In this document: in pieces, positions 25,248-33,868 of the stretch | Layout: each line of letters opens with the position of its first letter | Numbering within the stretch: position 1 is the first letter of the stretch | Assembly: GCA_934622035.1 (NCBI GenBank) | Contig: CAKTVG010000003.1 | Coordinates: forward strand, 1 to 64,000 | Origin: an uncultured Oscillospiraceae bacterium | GTDB lineage: Bacteria; Bacillota; Clostridia; Oscillospirales; Oscillospiraceae | DNA: 64,000 nt | Reading direction: 5' to 3' | Program-made: the position numbers and the translations under genes | The notes under the pieces: model-generated | Databases searched by the model: none | What the model saw: the letters and a program-made list of their open reading frames with translations, nothing else | What the model was told of the DNA's origin: nothing

Positions 25248-25269
25248 GAAAATATCCCATTTTGGTATA
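25229..25269. repeat. Twin 17-bp operator repeats between Xre and lipoprotein genes
   Basis: TATCCCATATTGGTATA (25229-25245) and TATCCCATTTTGGTATA (25253-25269) differ at one base. They start 24 bases apart, so they lie on roughly the same DNA face. Each is partly palindromic (TATnCCAnnnTGGnATA-like). The first overlaps the plus-strand promoter, the second the early transcribed region. Confidence 0.8.
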
Positions 25270-25289
25270 TTTCATAAGAGGAACACATA

Positions 25290-25817
25290 ATGAAACGAAG
25301 ATTCGCAGTTACCCTTGCACTTCTATGCATATTATCTCTGCTGAGCGGCTGCGCCAGCGTCGTCCTGCCGGCGCATACGACTGCTCCGAAGCGCCCGGAA
25401 AAAACGGAACCACGCACAACGGCAGCGCCGGAAACCGAACCGGAGCAGAACACAATGACGGCAGAAGAAGTTGCAATGCAATTCATGGAGGCCTGCATTG
25501 AAAACGACCCCGAACGCTTTTCAGAGTGCGTGCCTCCAAGTGCTTTGGATGAATTTCTGAGTTCCTTCCATGTTGACGGAGAAGACCACGAGCTACAGGT
25601 CACAGAGATTCATACCGATGGTTTCGCCTCAATTCCGCTGAGTGAGGAAGATAAGCAGGAATTCTATGATAAGCACGATTTTTCGCTGGAAGAAGCCCGG
25701 ATTGTAACGGTTTACGCAAAATACTATGATTACAGCAAATCAGAAGAAAGCAGCGCCGTTAGGGAGGTTCGCGTAATCAGGTCGGAGAATCGCTGGTATG
25801 CCATTGGCTGGTCGTAA
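25290..25817 (+). CDS. Small Xre-controlled lipoprotein
   Basis: A 175-residue exported lipoprotein. The signal peptide has lipobox LSGC (Cys21), followed by a Thr/Pro/Glu linker (about 28-55). A compact domain then begins AEEVAMQFMEACIENDPERF, a pattern seen in NTF2-like/DUF4878-type folds where one helix precedes a beta-sheet. It ends with RWYAIGWS. No function is known. It is visibly less GC-rich than surrounding genes, and with its Xre neighbour it could be a recently acquired pair. Confidence 0.75.
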   Translation: MKRRFAVTLALLCILSLLSGCASVVLPAHTTAPKRPEKTEPRTTAAPETEPEQNTMTAEEVAMQFMEACIENDPERFSECVPPSALDEFLSSFHVDGEDHELQVTEIHTDGFASIPLSEEDKQEFYDKHDFSLEEARIVTVYAKYYDYSKSEESSAVREVRVIRSENRWYAIGWS

Positions 25818-25910
25818 GCGCCGCAATTCGTCATCCCCGAACGGCATTCCTCCCTTTCGACATTCTGCTCAAAAACCAACGGACAAGTTTGTTAGTTTTC
25901 GCAAACAAAA

Positions 25911-25937
25911 AAGTCTTGCATGCGCAAGACTTTTTTT
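25911..25937. terminator. Terminator after the lipoprotein, overlapping the ssnA promoter
   Basis: AAGTCTTGC (25911-25919) pairs with GCAAGACTT (25924-25932) over a four-base loop. A-run precedes it and T-run follows it. The -35 of the next promoter lies inside this hairpin. Confidence 0.8.
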
Positions 25938-25944
25938 GTATAAT
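25916..25944 (+). promoter_or_regulatory. Sigma-A promoter for ssnA, nested in a terminator
   Basis: A -35 TTGCAT (25916-25921), a 17-base spacer and a perfect -10 TATAAT (25939-25944). Transcription should begin near 25951, giving a leader of about 135 bases. Confidence 0.75.
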
Positions 25945-25950
25945 AGAGGC

Positions 25951-26072
25951 ACAATCAAAGATTGATAGCTGTAACGAAGTGCTGCGCGCACGGGCTTCCA
26001 ACTATCACTCAGGGTATCTTGAGTGGAGATGTTGAACTTTTGGGTTCTGCATCCCCATTTTGTTTTTATTCT
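25951..26072 (+). ncRNA. Riboswitch-like leader of the ssnA operon
   Basis: A helix TGATAG/CTATCA (25963-25968 with 26002-26007) encloses GAAG/CTTC (25976-25979 with 25995-25998) and GTGC/GCAC (25979-25982 with 25988-25991). Next is CACTCA/TGAGTG (26006-26011 with 26020-26025). A terminator follows: TGGAGATG/CATCCCCA (26024-26031 with 26050-26057, one mismatch), inner GAAC/GTTC, then TTTTGTTTTTATT. TATCT (26015-26019) can also pair with AGATG (26027-26031) of the terminator's 5' arm, giving an antiterminator. An upstream fold, a competing helix and a terminator just before the ribosome binding site are the layout of a transcriptional riboswitch. I could not match it to a known class. Confidence 0.65.
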
Positions 26073-26087
26073 AAGGAGGTCAACGTC

Positions 26088-27446
26088 ATGTACATTCTCG
26101 CAAACGGCAAACTCATCACCCGTGACCCCGCATGCGGCTATCTGCCCGACGGCGGCGTCGTCATCGAAGGCACGAAGATCAAAGAAATCGGCAAAACCGC
26201 CGATCTGAAGGCAAAGTATCCCGATGCCGAGTTCATCGACGCAAAGGGCGGCGTGATCATGCCCGCGTTTATCAATGCGCATACGCATATCTATTCCGCT
26301 CTGGCGCGCGGCCTTTCCATCAAGGGCAACAATCCCACGAACTTCTATGAGGTGCTGGACGGAACGTGGTGGGCCATCGACCGCAAGCTCATGATGGGCG
26401 GCACCCGCGCCTCGGCTGACGCGCTGTACATCGACTGCATCAAGCAGGGCGTGACCACCATTTTTGACCACCATGCCTCCTATGGCGAAATTCCCGGCAG
26501 CCTGCACACCATTGCCGAGTCTGCCAAAAAGTTCGGCATCCGCTCCTGCCTGTGCTACGAGGTCTCCGACCGTGACGGCGAGGAAAAGTGCCTCCAGGCC
26601 ATCCAGGAAAACGCCGACTTCATCACCGAGTGTGAGCAGCGCAAGGATCCCATGCTCGCGGCGATGTTCGGCGGCCATGCCCTTTTCACCATCTCCGACA
26701 AGACCTTTGACCGCATGGTCGAGGCCAACAACAGCCGCACCGGCTATCACATCCACGTCTCCGAAGGCATGAATGACGTGTATGACTCTCTGCAAAACTA
26801 CGGCCGCCGCCCGGTGCAGCGCTTGCAGGATCACGGTATTCTGGGTGAAAAGACCATTCTCGGCCACTGCATCCATGTCAACTCCGCCGAAATCGAGATC
26901 ATCAAGAGCACCGGCACCATGGTCGTCAATAACCCCGAATCCAACATGGGCAACGCCGTCGGCACCTGCCCGGTGCTGCCGCTGTACAAGGCGGGCGTGC
27001 TCCTCGGCATGGGCACCGACGCCTACACCAACGACATGCTCGAATCCATCAAGGTCGCCCTGTGCGCCCAGCGACAGAACGCCTGCCTGCCGAATGTCGG
27101 CTGGTGTGAGGTCACAGACATGCTCTTTAAAAACAATGCGAAGATCGGCGCGAAGTACTTCCCGGACGAGCTTGGCGTTCTGAAGGCCGGCGCTGCCGCG
27201 GACGTCATCGTCATGGACTACAAGCCCTTCACCCCCTTCTCCGACGCCAATATCGACGGCCACATCATCTTCGGCATGACCGGCCGCCAGTGCCAGACCA
27301 CGATTGCCAACGGCAAGCTCCTGATGAAGGATCGTGAGCTCATCGGCATCGACGAGGAAGCCGAGAATGCACACATTCTCGAGGAATCCAAAAAGCTCTG
27401 GGGCGACCTGAACCACTGCTGCTACAACGCTGACGGGGAGTGCTGA
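26088..27446 (+). CDS. ssnA: SsnA-type aminohydrolase
   Basis: Metal-dependent hydrolase of the amidohydrolase superfamily, conserved beside selenium/molybdenum purine hydroxylase genes and linked to anaerobic purine catabolism. The 452-residue protein has the metal motif HTH (65-67 in FINAHTHIYS), HIHVSEG, LGHCIHVN and the metal Asp in MGTDAYTND. The start at 26088 (MYILANGKLI) follows AAGGAGG eight bases upstream; the frame is open further back through the leader but not coding there. First gene of ssnA - membrane protein - ygfK. Its exact substrate has not been shown, to my knowledge. Confidence 0.88.
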   Translation: MYILANGKLITRDPACGYLPDGGVVIEGTKIKEIGKTADLKAKYPDAEFIDAKGGVIMPAFINAHTHIYSALARGLSIKGNNPTNFYEVLDGTWWAIDRKLMMGGTRASADALYIDCIKQGVTTIFDHHASYGEIPGSLHTIAESAKKFGIRSCLCYEVSDRDGEEKCLQAIQENADFITECEQRKDPMLAAMFGGHALFTISDKTFDRMVEANNSRTGYHIHVSEGMNDVYDSLQNYGRRPVQRLQDHGILGEKTILGHCIHVNSAEIEIIKSTGTMVVNNPESNMGNAVGTCPVLPLYKAGVLLGMGTDAYTNDMLESIKVALCAQRQNACLPNVGWCEVTDMLFKNNAKIGAKYFPDELGVLKAGAAADVIVMDYKPFTPFSDANIDGHIIFGMTGRQCQTTIANGKLLMKDRELIGIDEEAENAHILEESKKLWGDLNHCCYNADGEC

Positions 27447-27447
27447 A

Positions 27448-27909
27448 ATGACCCCTGCGCACTCCGAGCGTGCCAAACGGCGCCGCAGAAAGCGCCGTCT
27501 GGCACAGGCCGCTCTGCTGGCACTGCTCGTCTATACGCTCGCCGCAGAGCTGATCGACCTTTTCTACCCCGCACTGTTTATCGGCCTGCGCGGCTATCTG
27601 CGGCCGCTCATTTCTCTGGAGACGCTCGTGCAGATGCACCTGCGCATCCCGCTGCTGCTGCTCTTTGCCGTACCCGTCGCCGGCTGGGGTCTGCTCTGCG
27701 CCGGGAAGGAAACGCCCGGCCGCAGCCTGGTGATCTACCCGCTGTCGGCGGCAATTCTGCTCGATCTGCTGTTCACCTTCCTGCATATGCTCCGCGGCGC
27801 CTCTCACTGGATGCCCATTGAGGTGGCTTATGCCGCGCTGGAAGGTCTTCCCCTGCTGATTTTGTCCACGCTTGCACTGATCTGCCTGCATGTCTGGCAG
27901 CCAAAATGA
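27448..27909 (+). CDS. Four-helix membrane protein between ssnA and ygfK
   Basis: A 153-residue protein I do not recognise. A basic N-terminus (RAKRRRRKRRLAQ) is followed by about four hydrophobic segments (near residues 20-40, 65-85, 95-115 and 125-148), so it is probably an integral membrane protein with its start in the cytoplasm. The ATG lies one base after the ssnA stop, and GGGGAG within ssnA can act as ribosome binding site. Tight packing inside the ssnA-ygfK operon suggests a related role, perhaps transport or membrane anchoring, which is inference. Confidence 0.7.
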   Translation: MTPAHSERAKRRRRKRRLAQAALLALLVYTLAAELIDLFYPALFIGLRGYLRPLISLETLVQMHLRIPLLLLFAVPVAGWGLLCAGKETPGRSLVIYPLSAAILLDLLFTFLHMLRGASHWMPIEVAYAALEGLPLLILSTLALICLHVWQPK

Positions 27910-27927
27910 AACACAGGAGGTTTTCTC

Positions 27928-30876
27928 ATGTCTGAAAGAATGTATCCCATCCCCTTTAAGGATCTGATGCGCTGGATCGTTACCGAGCGCGCCAATTGCG
28001 GCGAGATTTTCGGCATCCATCAGTCCTACACCGCCGACTCCAGCAAGACGCTCCCCATCTTCGGCGAAAAGATCGAAACGCCCTTCGGCCCCGCTGCCGG
28101 CCCCAACAGCCAGCTTGCGCAGAACATCATCGCCTCCTATGTTGCGGGCGCGCGCTTCTTCGAGGTCAAGACCGTCCAGAAGATGGACGGCGAGGATCTG
28201 GCCGGCTGCGTGCCGCGTCCCTGCATTCTCGCAGACGACGAAGGCTACAACCAGGAATGGTCCACTGAGCTGGAGGTTCGCCAGGCGCTGGACGAGTACA
28301 TCAAGGCATGGTGCGCTCTGAAGGTCATGGCCAAGGTCTGGGGCTACGGTGATCCGGACGGCTTCGTGTTCAACATGTCCGTCGGCTACGATCTCGAGGG
28401 CATCAAGGGCGAGAAGATCGACCATTATATCGAGTCCATGAAGGACGCCTCCGCCACGCCCATCTTTGCCGAGTGCAAGGCTGTTCTGACCGAGCTTTTC
28501 CCCGAGGAAAAGGACTTCATCGCAGCCATCTCCCCGCGCGTCTCCCGCAGCGTCACACTTTCCACGCTGCACGGCTGCCCGCCCGATGAGATTGAGCGCA
28601 TTGCCTCCTATCTCATCACCGAGAAGAAGGTCAATACCTTCGTCAAGTGCAACCCGACCATCCTCGGCTACCACGACGCGCGCAGCATCCTCGACTCCAT
28701 GGGTTATGACTACATCGTCTTCGACGAGCACCATTTCAACGAGGATCTGCAGTGGAAGGACGCCGTCCCGATGTTCGAGCGTCTTCAGGCTCTGGCGGAT
28801 CAGAACGGGCTGGAGTTCGGCCTGAAGCTGTCGAACACCTTCCCCGTAGACACCACCCGCGGCGAGCTGCCGAACGACGAAATGTACATGTCCGGCCGTT
28901 CTCTCTTCCCCCTGACCATCGAAATGTGTCGCCGCATCTCCACGCAGTTCGGCGGAAAGATGAAGATTTCCTTCGCAGGCGGCGCGGAATACTTCAACTG
29001 CGATAAGCTCTTTGCCGCTGGCATCTGGCCGATCACCGTCGCGACGACCATTCTCAAGCCGGGCGGCTATAACCGCCTCGTGCAGATGGCAAAAAAGGTC
29101 GAGGGCATGGAATTCAAACCCTTTTCCGGCACGGACACCGAAGCCATTGCCGAAATGAGCCGCGCCTGCCGCACCGATTATCACCATGTCAAGCCCGTCA
29201 AGCCCCTGCCCTCCCGCAAGAACGACGAGCAGGTCCCGCTGGTAGACTGCTACATGGCGCCCTGCAAGGGCGGCTGCCCCATTGCGCAGGACATCCCCGA
29301 ATACATTGAGCTGTGCAGAAAGGGCCTCTACAACGAAGCTCTCAAGCTCATCACCGAGAAGAACCCCCTGCCCTTCATCACCGGCACCATCTGCGCCCAC
29401 CGCTGCATGGGCAAGTGCAACCGCAATTTCTATGACGAGGCCGTACAGATTCGCGCGACCAAGCTGATTGCGGCAGAGCGCGGCTATGAGGCGCTGATGT
29501 CCTCCATCGAGCGTCCCGCTCCCGTTGCTGGCAAGAAGGCCGCCATCATCGGCGGCGGCCCGACCGGCATCGCCGCAGCCTACTTCCTCGGCCGTGCGGG
29601 CATCGCCTGCACCATCTTTGAGCGCACCGGTGCGCTCGGCGGCATCGTTCGCCACGTCATCCCCGAATTCCGCATCTCCGAAGAGGCCATCGGCAAGGAT
29701 GTCGCTCTGATGCTCGCCTATGGCGCAGAGGTCAAGCTCAACACCGAGGCTCCCTCCGTCGAAGAGCTGAAGCAGCAGGGCTACACGCACATTCTCTACG
29801 CAGTCGGCGCATGGAAGCCCGGCAAGCTGGACATCGAGGGCAACGTCCGCGGCGTCATCGGCTGGCTGGAGGAAATGAAGGCCGGTAAGGGCGGCGAGCT
29901 GGGTCACGTCGCTGTCGTCGGCGGCGGCAACACCGCCATGGACGCGGCACGTGTCGCCAAGCGTGCAGGAGCAAAATCCTCGACGCTGGTCTACCGCCGT
30001 ACCAAGAAGTACATGCCCGCCGACGCCGAAGAGCTGGAGCTGGCCATTGCCGACGGCGTGGAGTTCCTTGAGCTGGTCGCGCCTGTTGCCCAGAAGGACG
30101 GCAAGCTGATCTGCAATAAGATGAAGCTCGGCGAGCCGGATGCCTCCGGCCGCAGAAGCCCCGTTCCCACCGGTGAAACGGTCGAAATTCCCTGCGACCT
30201 CGTGATCTCCGCCGTCGGTGAGCAGGTGGACGACACCCTCTTCACCGCCAACGGCATCGAGCTGAACGTGAAGAAGCGCCCGGCCTTCCGGACGAACCTG
30301 GATAACGTCTACGCCGCAGGCGACGCAGCCCGTGGCCCCGCAACCGTCGTCGAAGGCATAGCCGACGCCGCTCGCTTTGCGGAAGCCGTCATCGGCGAGG
30401 CGCACACCTATGAAATCCCGGCAGAGGCCTACCCCACTGCCGCCGAAGCCGTCGCAAAGAAGGGCACGCTTGTCATGGCCTGCGACGCCGGCTGCGAAGG
30501 CAACCGCTGCCTGGACTGCAACACCGTCTGCCAGAACTGCGCCGATGTCTGCCCGAACCGTGCGAATATCGTCATCCGCTTTGCCGACGGCCGCACGCAG
30601 ATCCTGCACGTGGACAAAATGTGCAACGAATGTGGCAACTGCACCTCCTTCTGCCCCTATGCGTCCCAGCCCTGCAAGGACAAGTTTACGCTCTTCCAGA
30701 CGGAGCACGACATGGAGGACTCCAAGAACCGCGGCTTCTGCTTCCTCGCGGACGGCAAGGTTCGCGTCCGCCTTTGTGAGACAAAGGACTACGCTCTGGA
30801 TGCTGCAAACGACCTGCCGAAGGACATCGAGCTGTTCATCCTGACCGTCAAGGAAAAGTACAGCTATCTGTTCTGA
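27928..30876 (+). CDS. ygfK: YgfK-type iron-sulfur flavoprotein (putative selenate reductase subunit)
   Basis: A 982-residue redox protein. Residues 1 to about 420 resemble a dihydroorotate/dihydropyrimidine dehydrogenase TIM barrel. A cysteine-rich domain follows from about 437 (CYMAPCKGGCPIAQDIPEY). Then come FAD-binding (GGGPTGIAAAYFLG, about 541) and NAD(P)-binding (GGGNTAMDAARVAKRAG, about 664) Rossmann motifs, as in glutamate synthase small subunits. The C-terminus has 4Fe-4S motifs CNTVCQNCADVCP (about 863) and CNECGNCTSFCPY (about 901). Named from E. coli YgfK; in gut anaerobes ygfK and ssnA belong to purine-degradation clusters. Likely passes electrons between NAD(P)H and a purine hydroxylase or reductase encoded elsewhere. 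AGGAGG precedes the start. Confidence 0.92.
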   Translation: MSERMYPIPFKDLMRWIVTERANCGEIFGIHQSYTADSSKTLPIFGEKIETPFGPAAGPNSQLAQNIIASYVAGARFFEVKTVQKMDGEDLAGCVPRPCILADDEGYNQEWSTELEVRQALDEYIKAWCALKVMAKVWGYGDPDGFVFNMSVGYDLEGIKGEKIDHYIESMKDASATPIFAECKAVLTELFPEEKDFIAAISPRVSRSVTLSTLHGCPPDEIERIASYLITEKKVNTFVKCNPTILGYHDARSILDSMGYDYIVFDEHHFNEDLQWKDAVPMFERLQALADQNGLEFGLKLSNTFPVDTTRGELPNDEMYMSGRSLFPLTIEMCRRISTQFGGKMKISFAGGAEYFNCDKLFAAGIWPITVATTILKPGGYNRLVQMAKKVEGMEFKPFSGTDTEAIAEMSRACRTDYHHVKPVKPLPSRKNDEQVPLVDCYMAPCKGGCPIAQDIPEYIELCRKGLYNEALKLITEKNPLPFITGTICAHRCMGKCNRNFYDEAVQIRATKLIAAERGYEALMSSIERPAPVAGKKAAIIGGGPTGIAAAYFLGRAGIACTIFERTGALGGIVRHVIPEFRISEEAIGKDVALMLAYGAEVKLNTEAPSVEELKQQGYTHILYAVGAWKPGKLDIEGNVRGVIGWLEEMKAGKGGELGHVAVVGGGNTAMDAARVAKRAGAKSSTLVYRRTKKYMPADAEELELAIADGVEFLELVAPVAQKDGKLICNKMKLGEPDASGRRSPVPTGETVEIPCDLVISAVGEQVDDTLFTANGIELNVKKRPAFRTNLDNVYAAGDAARGPATVVEGIADAARFAEAVIGEAHTYEIPAEAYPTAAEAVAKKGTLVMACDAGCEGNRCLDCNTVCQNCADVCPNRANIVIRFADGRTQILHVDKMCNECGNCTSFCPYASQPCKDKFTLFQTEHDMEDSKNRGFCFLADGKVRVRLCETKDYALDAANDLPKDIELFILTVKEKYSYLF

Positions 30877-30905
30877 TTCTAATACGCTTATACTCTTATG
30901 TATGG

Positions 30906-30941
30906 AACCTCCCGCAGCTGAGCCTGCGGGAGGTTTTTCTG
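30906..30941 (+). terminator. Terminator after ygfK
   Basis: A 12-bp stem AACCTCCCGCAG (30906-30917) with its complement at 30924-30935, followed by TTTTTCTGTT. Confidence 0.85.
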
Positions 30942-31027
30942 TTCGCCCATTGTGGACTTTTGTTTATCTGCCCAATTTCGTTTTTCAAAAAAGTCCCAGA
31001 ATCAGCGGAATTTCTTCAAAGAAACGA

Positions 31028-31056
31028 TTGTAATCCGCCCTTTTTCAGAGTATAAT
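31028..31056 (+). promoter_or_regulatory. Sigma-A promoter for asnA-asnS
   Basis: A -35 TTGTAA (31028-31033), a 17-base spacer and a perfect -10 TATAAT (31051-31056). The leader to asnA is only about 25 bases, so no T-box is present. Confidence 0.75.
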
Positions 31057-31088
31057 AGATAGAAATTCTGAATAAGGAGGACGTTGAA

Positions 31089-32102
31089 ATGAGTAACTGC
31101 CGCATTCCCGATGGATACTCGAGCCCACTGAGCGTGTACGAAACGCAATGCGCGATCGAGTTCATCAAGCACAATTTCCAGAAGAATCTGTGCCACGCAC
31201 TGAATCTGATGCGCGTGTCGGCCCCACTGTTTGTAGAAGGAGCATCCGGCCTGAATGACAATCTCAATGGCTATGAGCGCCCCGTCTCTTTCGACGTCCC
31301 CGACGTCGGCGTTGAGGCACAGGTCGTGCATTCGCTTGCCAAATGGAAGCGCTATGCGCTTGCGCGTTATGGCTTCCGTCCCGGCAAGGGGCTTGTCACG
31401 GACATGAACGCCATCCGGCGCGACGAAATCGTAGACAATCTGCATTCCGTCTATGTCGATCAATGGGACTGGGAAAAGGTCATCACACGTGAGCAGCGAA
31501 CAGAGGCGTATCTCTGCCAGACCGTGCAGCACATTGTCAATGCGATTTATGTCACAAATGAAACGCTGAAAATTGAATTCCCTCAGCTTTCCGTCGACCT
31601 TCCGCGTGAGGTTCTGTTCGTAAAAACGCAGGAGCTGGAGGATCTCTACCCCGGTCTTTCCTCCTCCGAACGTGAAACCGCCTACCTCCGCGCACATCCG
31701 GGCAAGGCCGTGTTCCTGATGCAGATCGGCGGTGCACTGCGCTCCGGCAAGCCGCACGACGGCCGCTCGCCGGACTATGACGACTGGGCTCTCAACGGCG
31801 ACATTCTCTTCTGGAACGAAACCCTCGGCCGCGCCTTTGAGGTTTCGTCCATGGGCATCCGCGTGGATGCCGAATCACTTGACCGTCAGCTTGCCATTTC
31901 CGGCTGTGACGATCGCCGCACCCTTCCATTCCACAAGGCGCTGCTGGCAAACGAGCTGCCTTTGACCATCGGCGGCGGAATCGGCCAGTCCCGGCTCTGT
32001 ATGCTGCTCATCGGCTGCGCCCACATTGGCGAGGTTCAGTCCAGCGTTTGGGACAAAGAAACCATTTCCGCCTGCAAGCAGGCAGGCGTCATGCTGTTAT
32101 AA
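31089..32102 (+). CDS. asnA: Aspartate-ammonia ligase (asparagine synthetase A)
   Basis: Makes asparagine from aspartate, ammonia and ATP. The 337-residue protein is a class II aminoacyl-tRNA-synthetase-like fold with family stretches MRVSAPLFVEGASGLND, GVEAQVVHSLAKWKR, GKGLVTDMNAIRRDE and the C-terminal GGGIGQSRLCMLLIG. Length matches AsnA (about 330). AAGGAGG lies just upstream. It is followed after 13 bases by asnS, so asparagine synthesis and its tRNA charging share one message. Confidence 0.95.
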   Translation: MSNCRIPDGYSSPLSVYETQCAIEFIKHNFQKNLCHALNLMRVSAPLFVEGASGLNDNLNGYERPVSFDVPDVGVEAQVVHSLAKWKRYALARYGFRPGKGLVTDMNAIRRDEIVDNLHSVYVDQWDWEKVITREQRTEAYLCQTVQHIVNAIYVTNETLKIEFPQLSVDLPREVLFVKTQELEDLYPGLSSSERETAYLRAHPGKAVFLMQIGGALRSGKPHDGRSPDYDDWALNGDILFWNETLGRAFEVSSMGIRVDAESLDRQLAISGCDDRRTLPFHKALLANELPLTIGGGIGQSRLCMLLIGCAHIGEVQSSVWDKETISACKQAGVMLL

Positions 32103-32115
32103 GAGAGGAAAAACC

Positions 32116-33507
<1,392 letters not shown>

Positions 33508-33516
33508 TTCATGCAA

Positions 33517-33554
33517 ACAGCACCATGGTAATCCATGGTGCTGTAATTATTTTG
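33517..33554 (+). terminator. Terminator after asnS
   Basis: A 12-bp perfect stem ACAGCACCATGG (33517-33528) and complement (33533-33544) with a four-base loop, followed by AATTATTTTG. Confidence 0.8.
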
Positions 33555-33830
33555 AAGGCATACTTGCTGTTTTCCCGCCGCGCAAATGGAAACAGAATGT
33601 TACCGTTTTGTGTCCAAGTTTACAATAACCATAATTTTTCGATTTGCTGACAAAAGTTATAAACATTCTGCACAGGGTTGTGAACAGGTATTGCGGAAGA
33701 AAGTTCCCGATTCAGCAAATTTCGACCCTTTCTCCAAAGCTTCGCAAATGAGTTATGCACATGCACAGCCATCACTTTGTTTACATAATTCTAATTTGCC
33801 GTCAGATTCACGAAGTTTAAAATTGCATAG
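33555..33830. other. Gene-free AT-rich gap with DnaA-box-like sites
   Basis: About 275 bases between two converging operons, outside their terminators, with no credible gene. It is clearly more AT-rich than its surroundings. It contains TTATAAACA (33657-33665), TTCTGCACA (33666-33674), TTGTGAACA (33678-33686) and TTATGCACA (33753-33761). The last matches the DnaA box TTATNCACA and the second differs by one base. An open frame starting at 33586 has no ribosome binding site and runs antisense into tsaD, so I do not call it. Confidence 0.45.
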
Positions 33831-33864
33831 AAAAATGCAGGATGCTCCCGTGCATCCTGCATTT
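33831..33864 (-). terminator. Terminator after tsaD
   Basis: A 13-bp stem AAATGCAGGATGC (33833-33845) with its complement at 33852-33864 and a six-base loop. The minus strand then runs into TTTTT. Confidence 0.85.
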
Positions 33865-33868
33865 GTTC

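Noticed and set aside
27340..30708. Minus-strand open frame of over 1100 codons opposite ygfK
   Set aside because: It is exactly antisense to a well-recognised gene, has no family motifs and is rich in His/Asp/Gly as expected from the reverse of GC-rich coding sequence.
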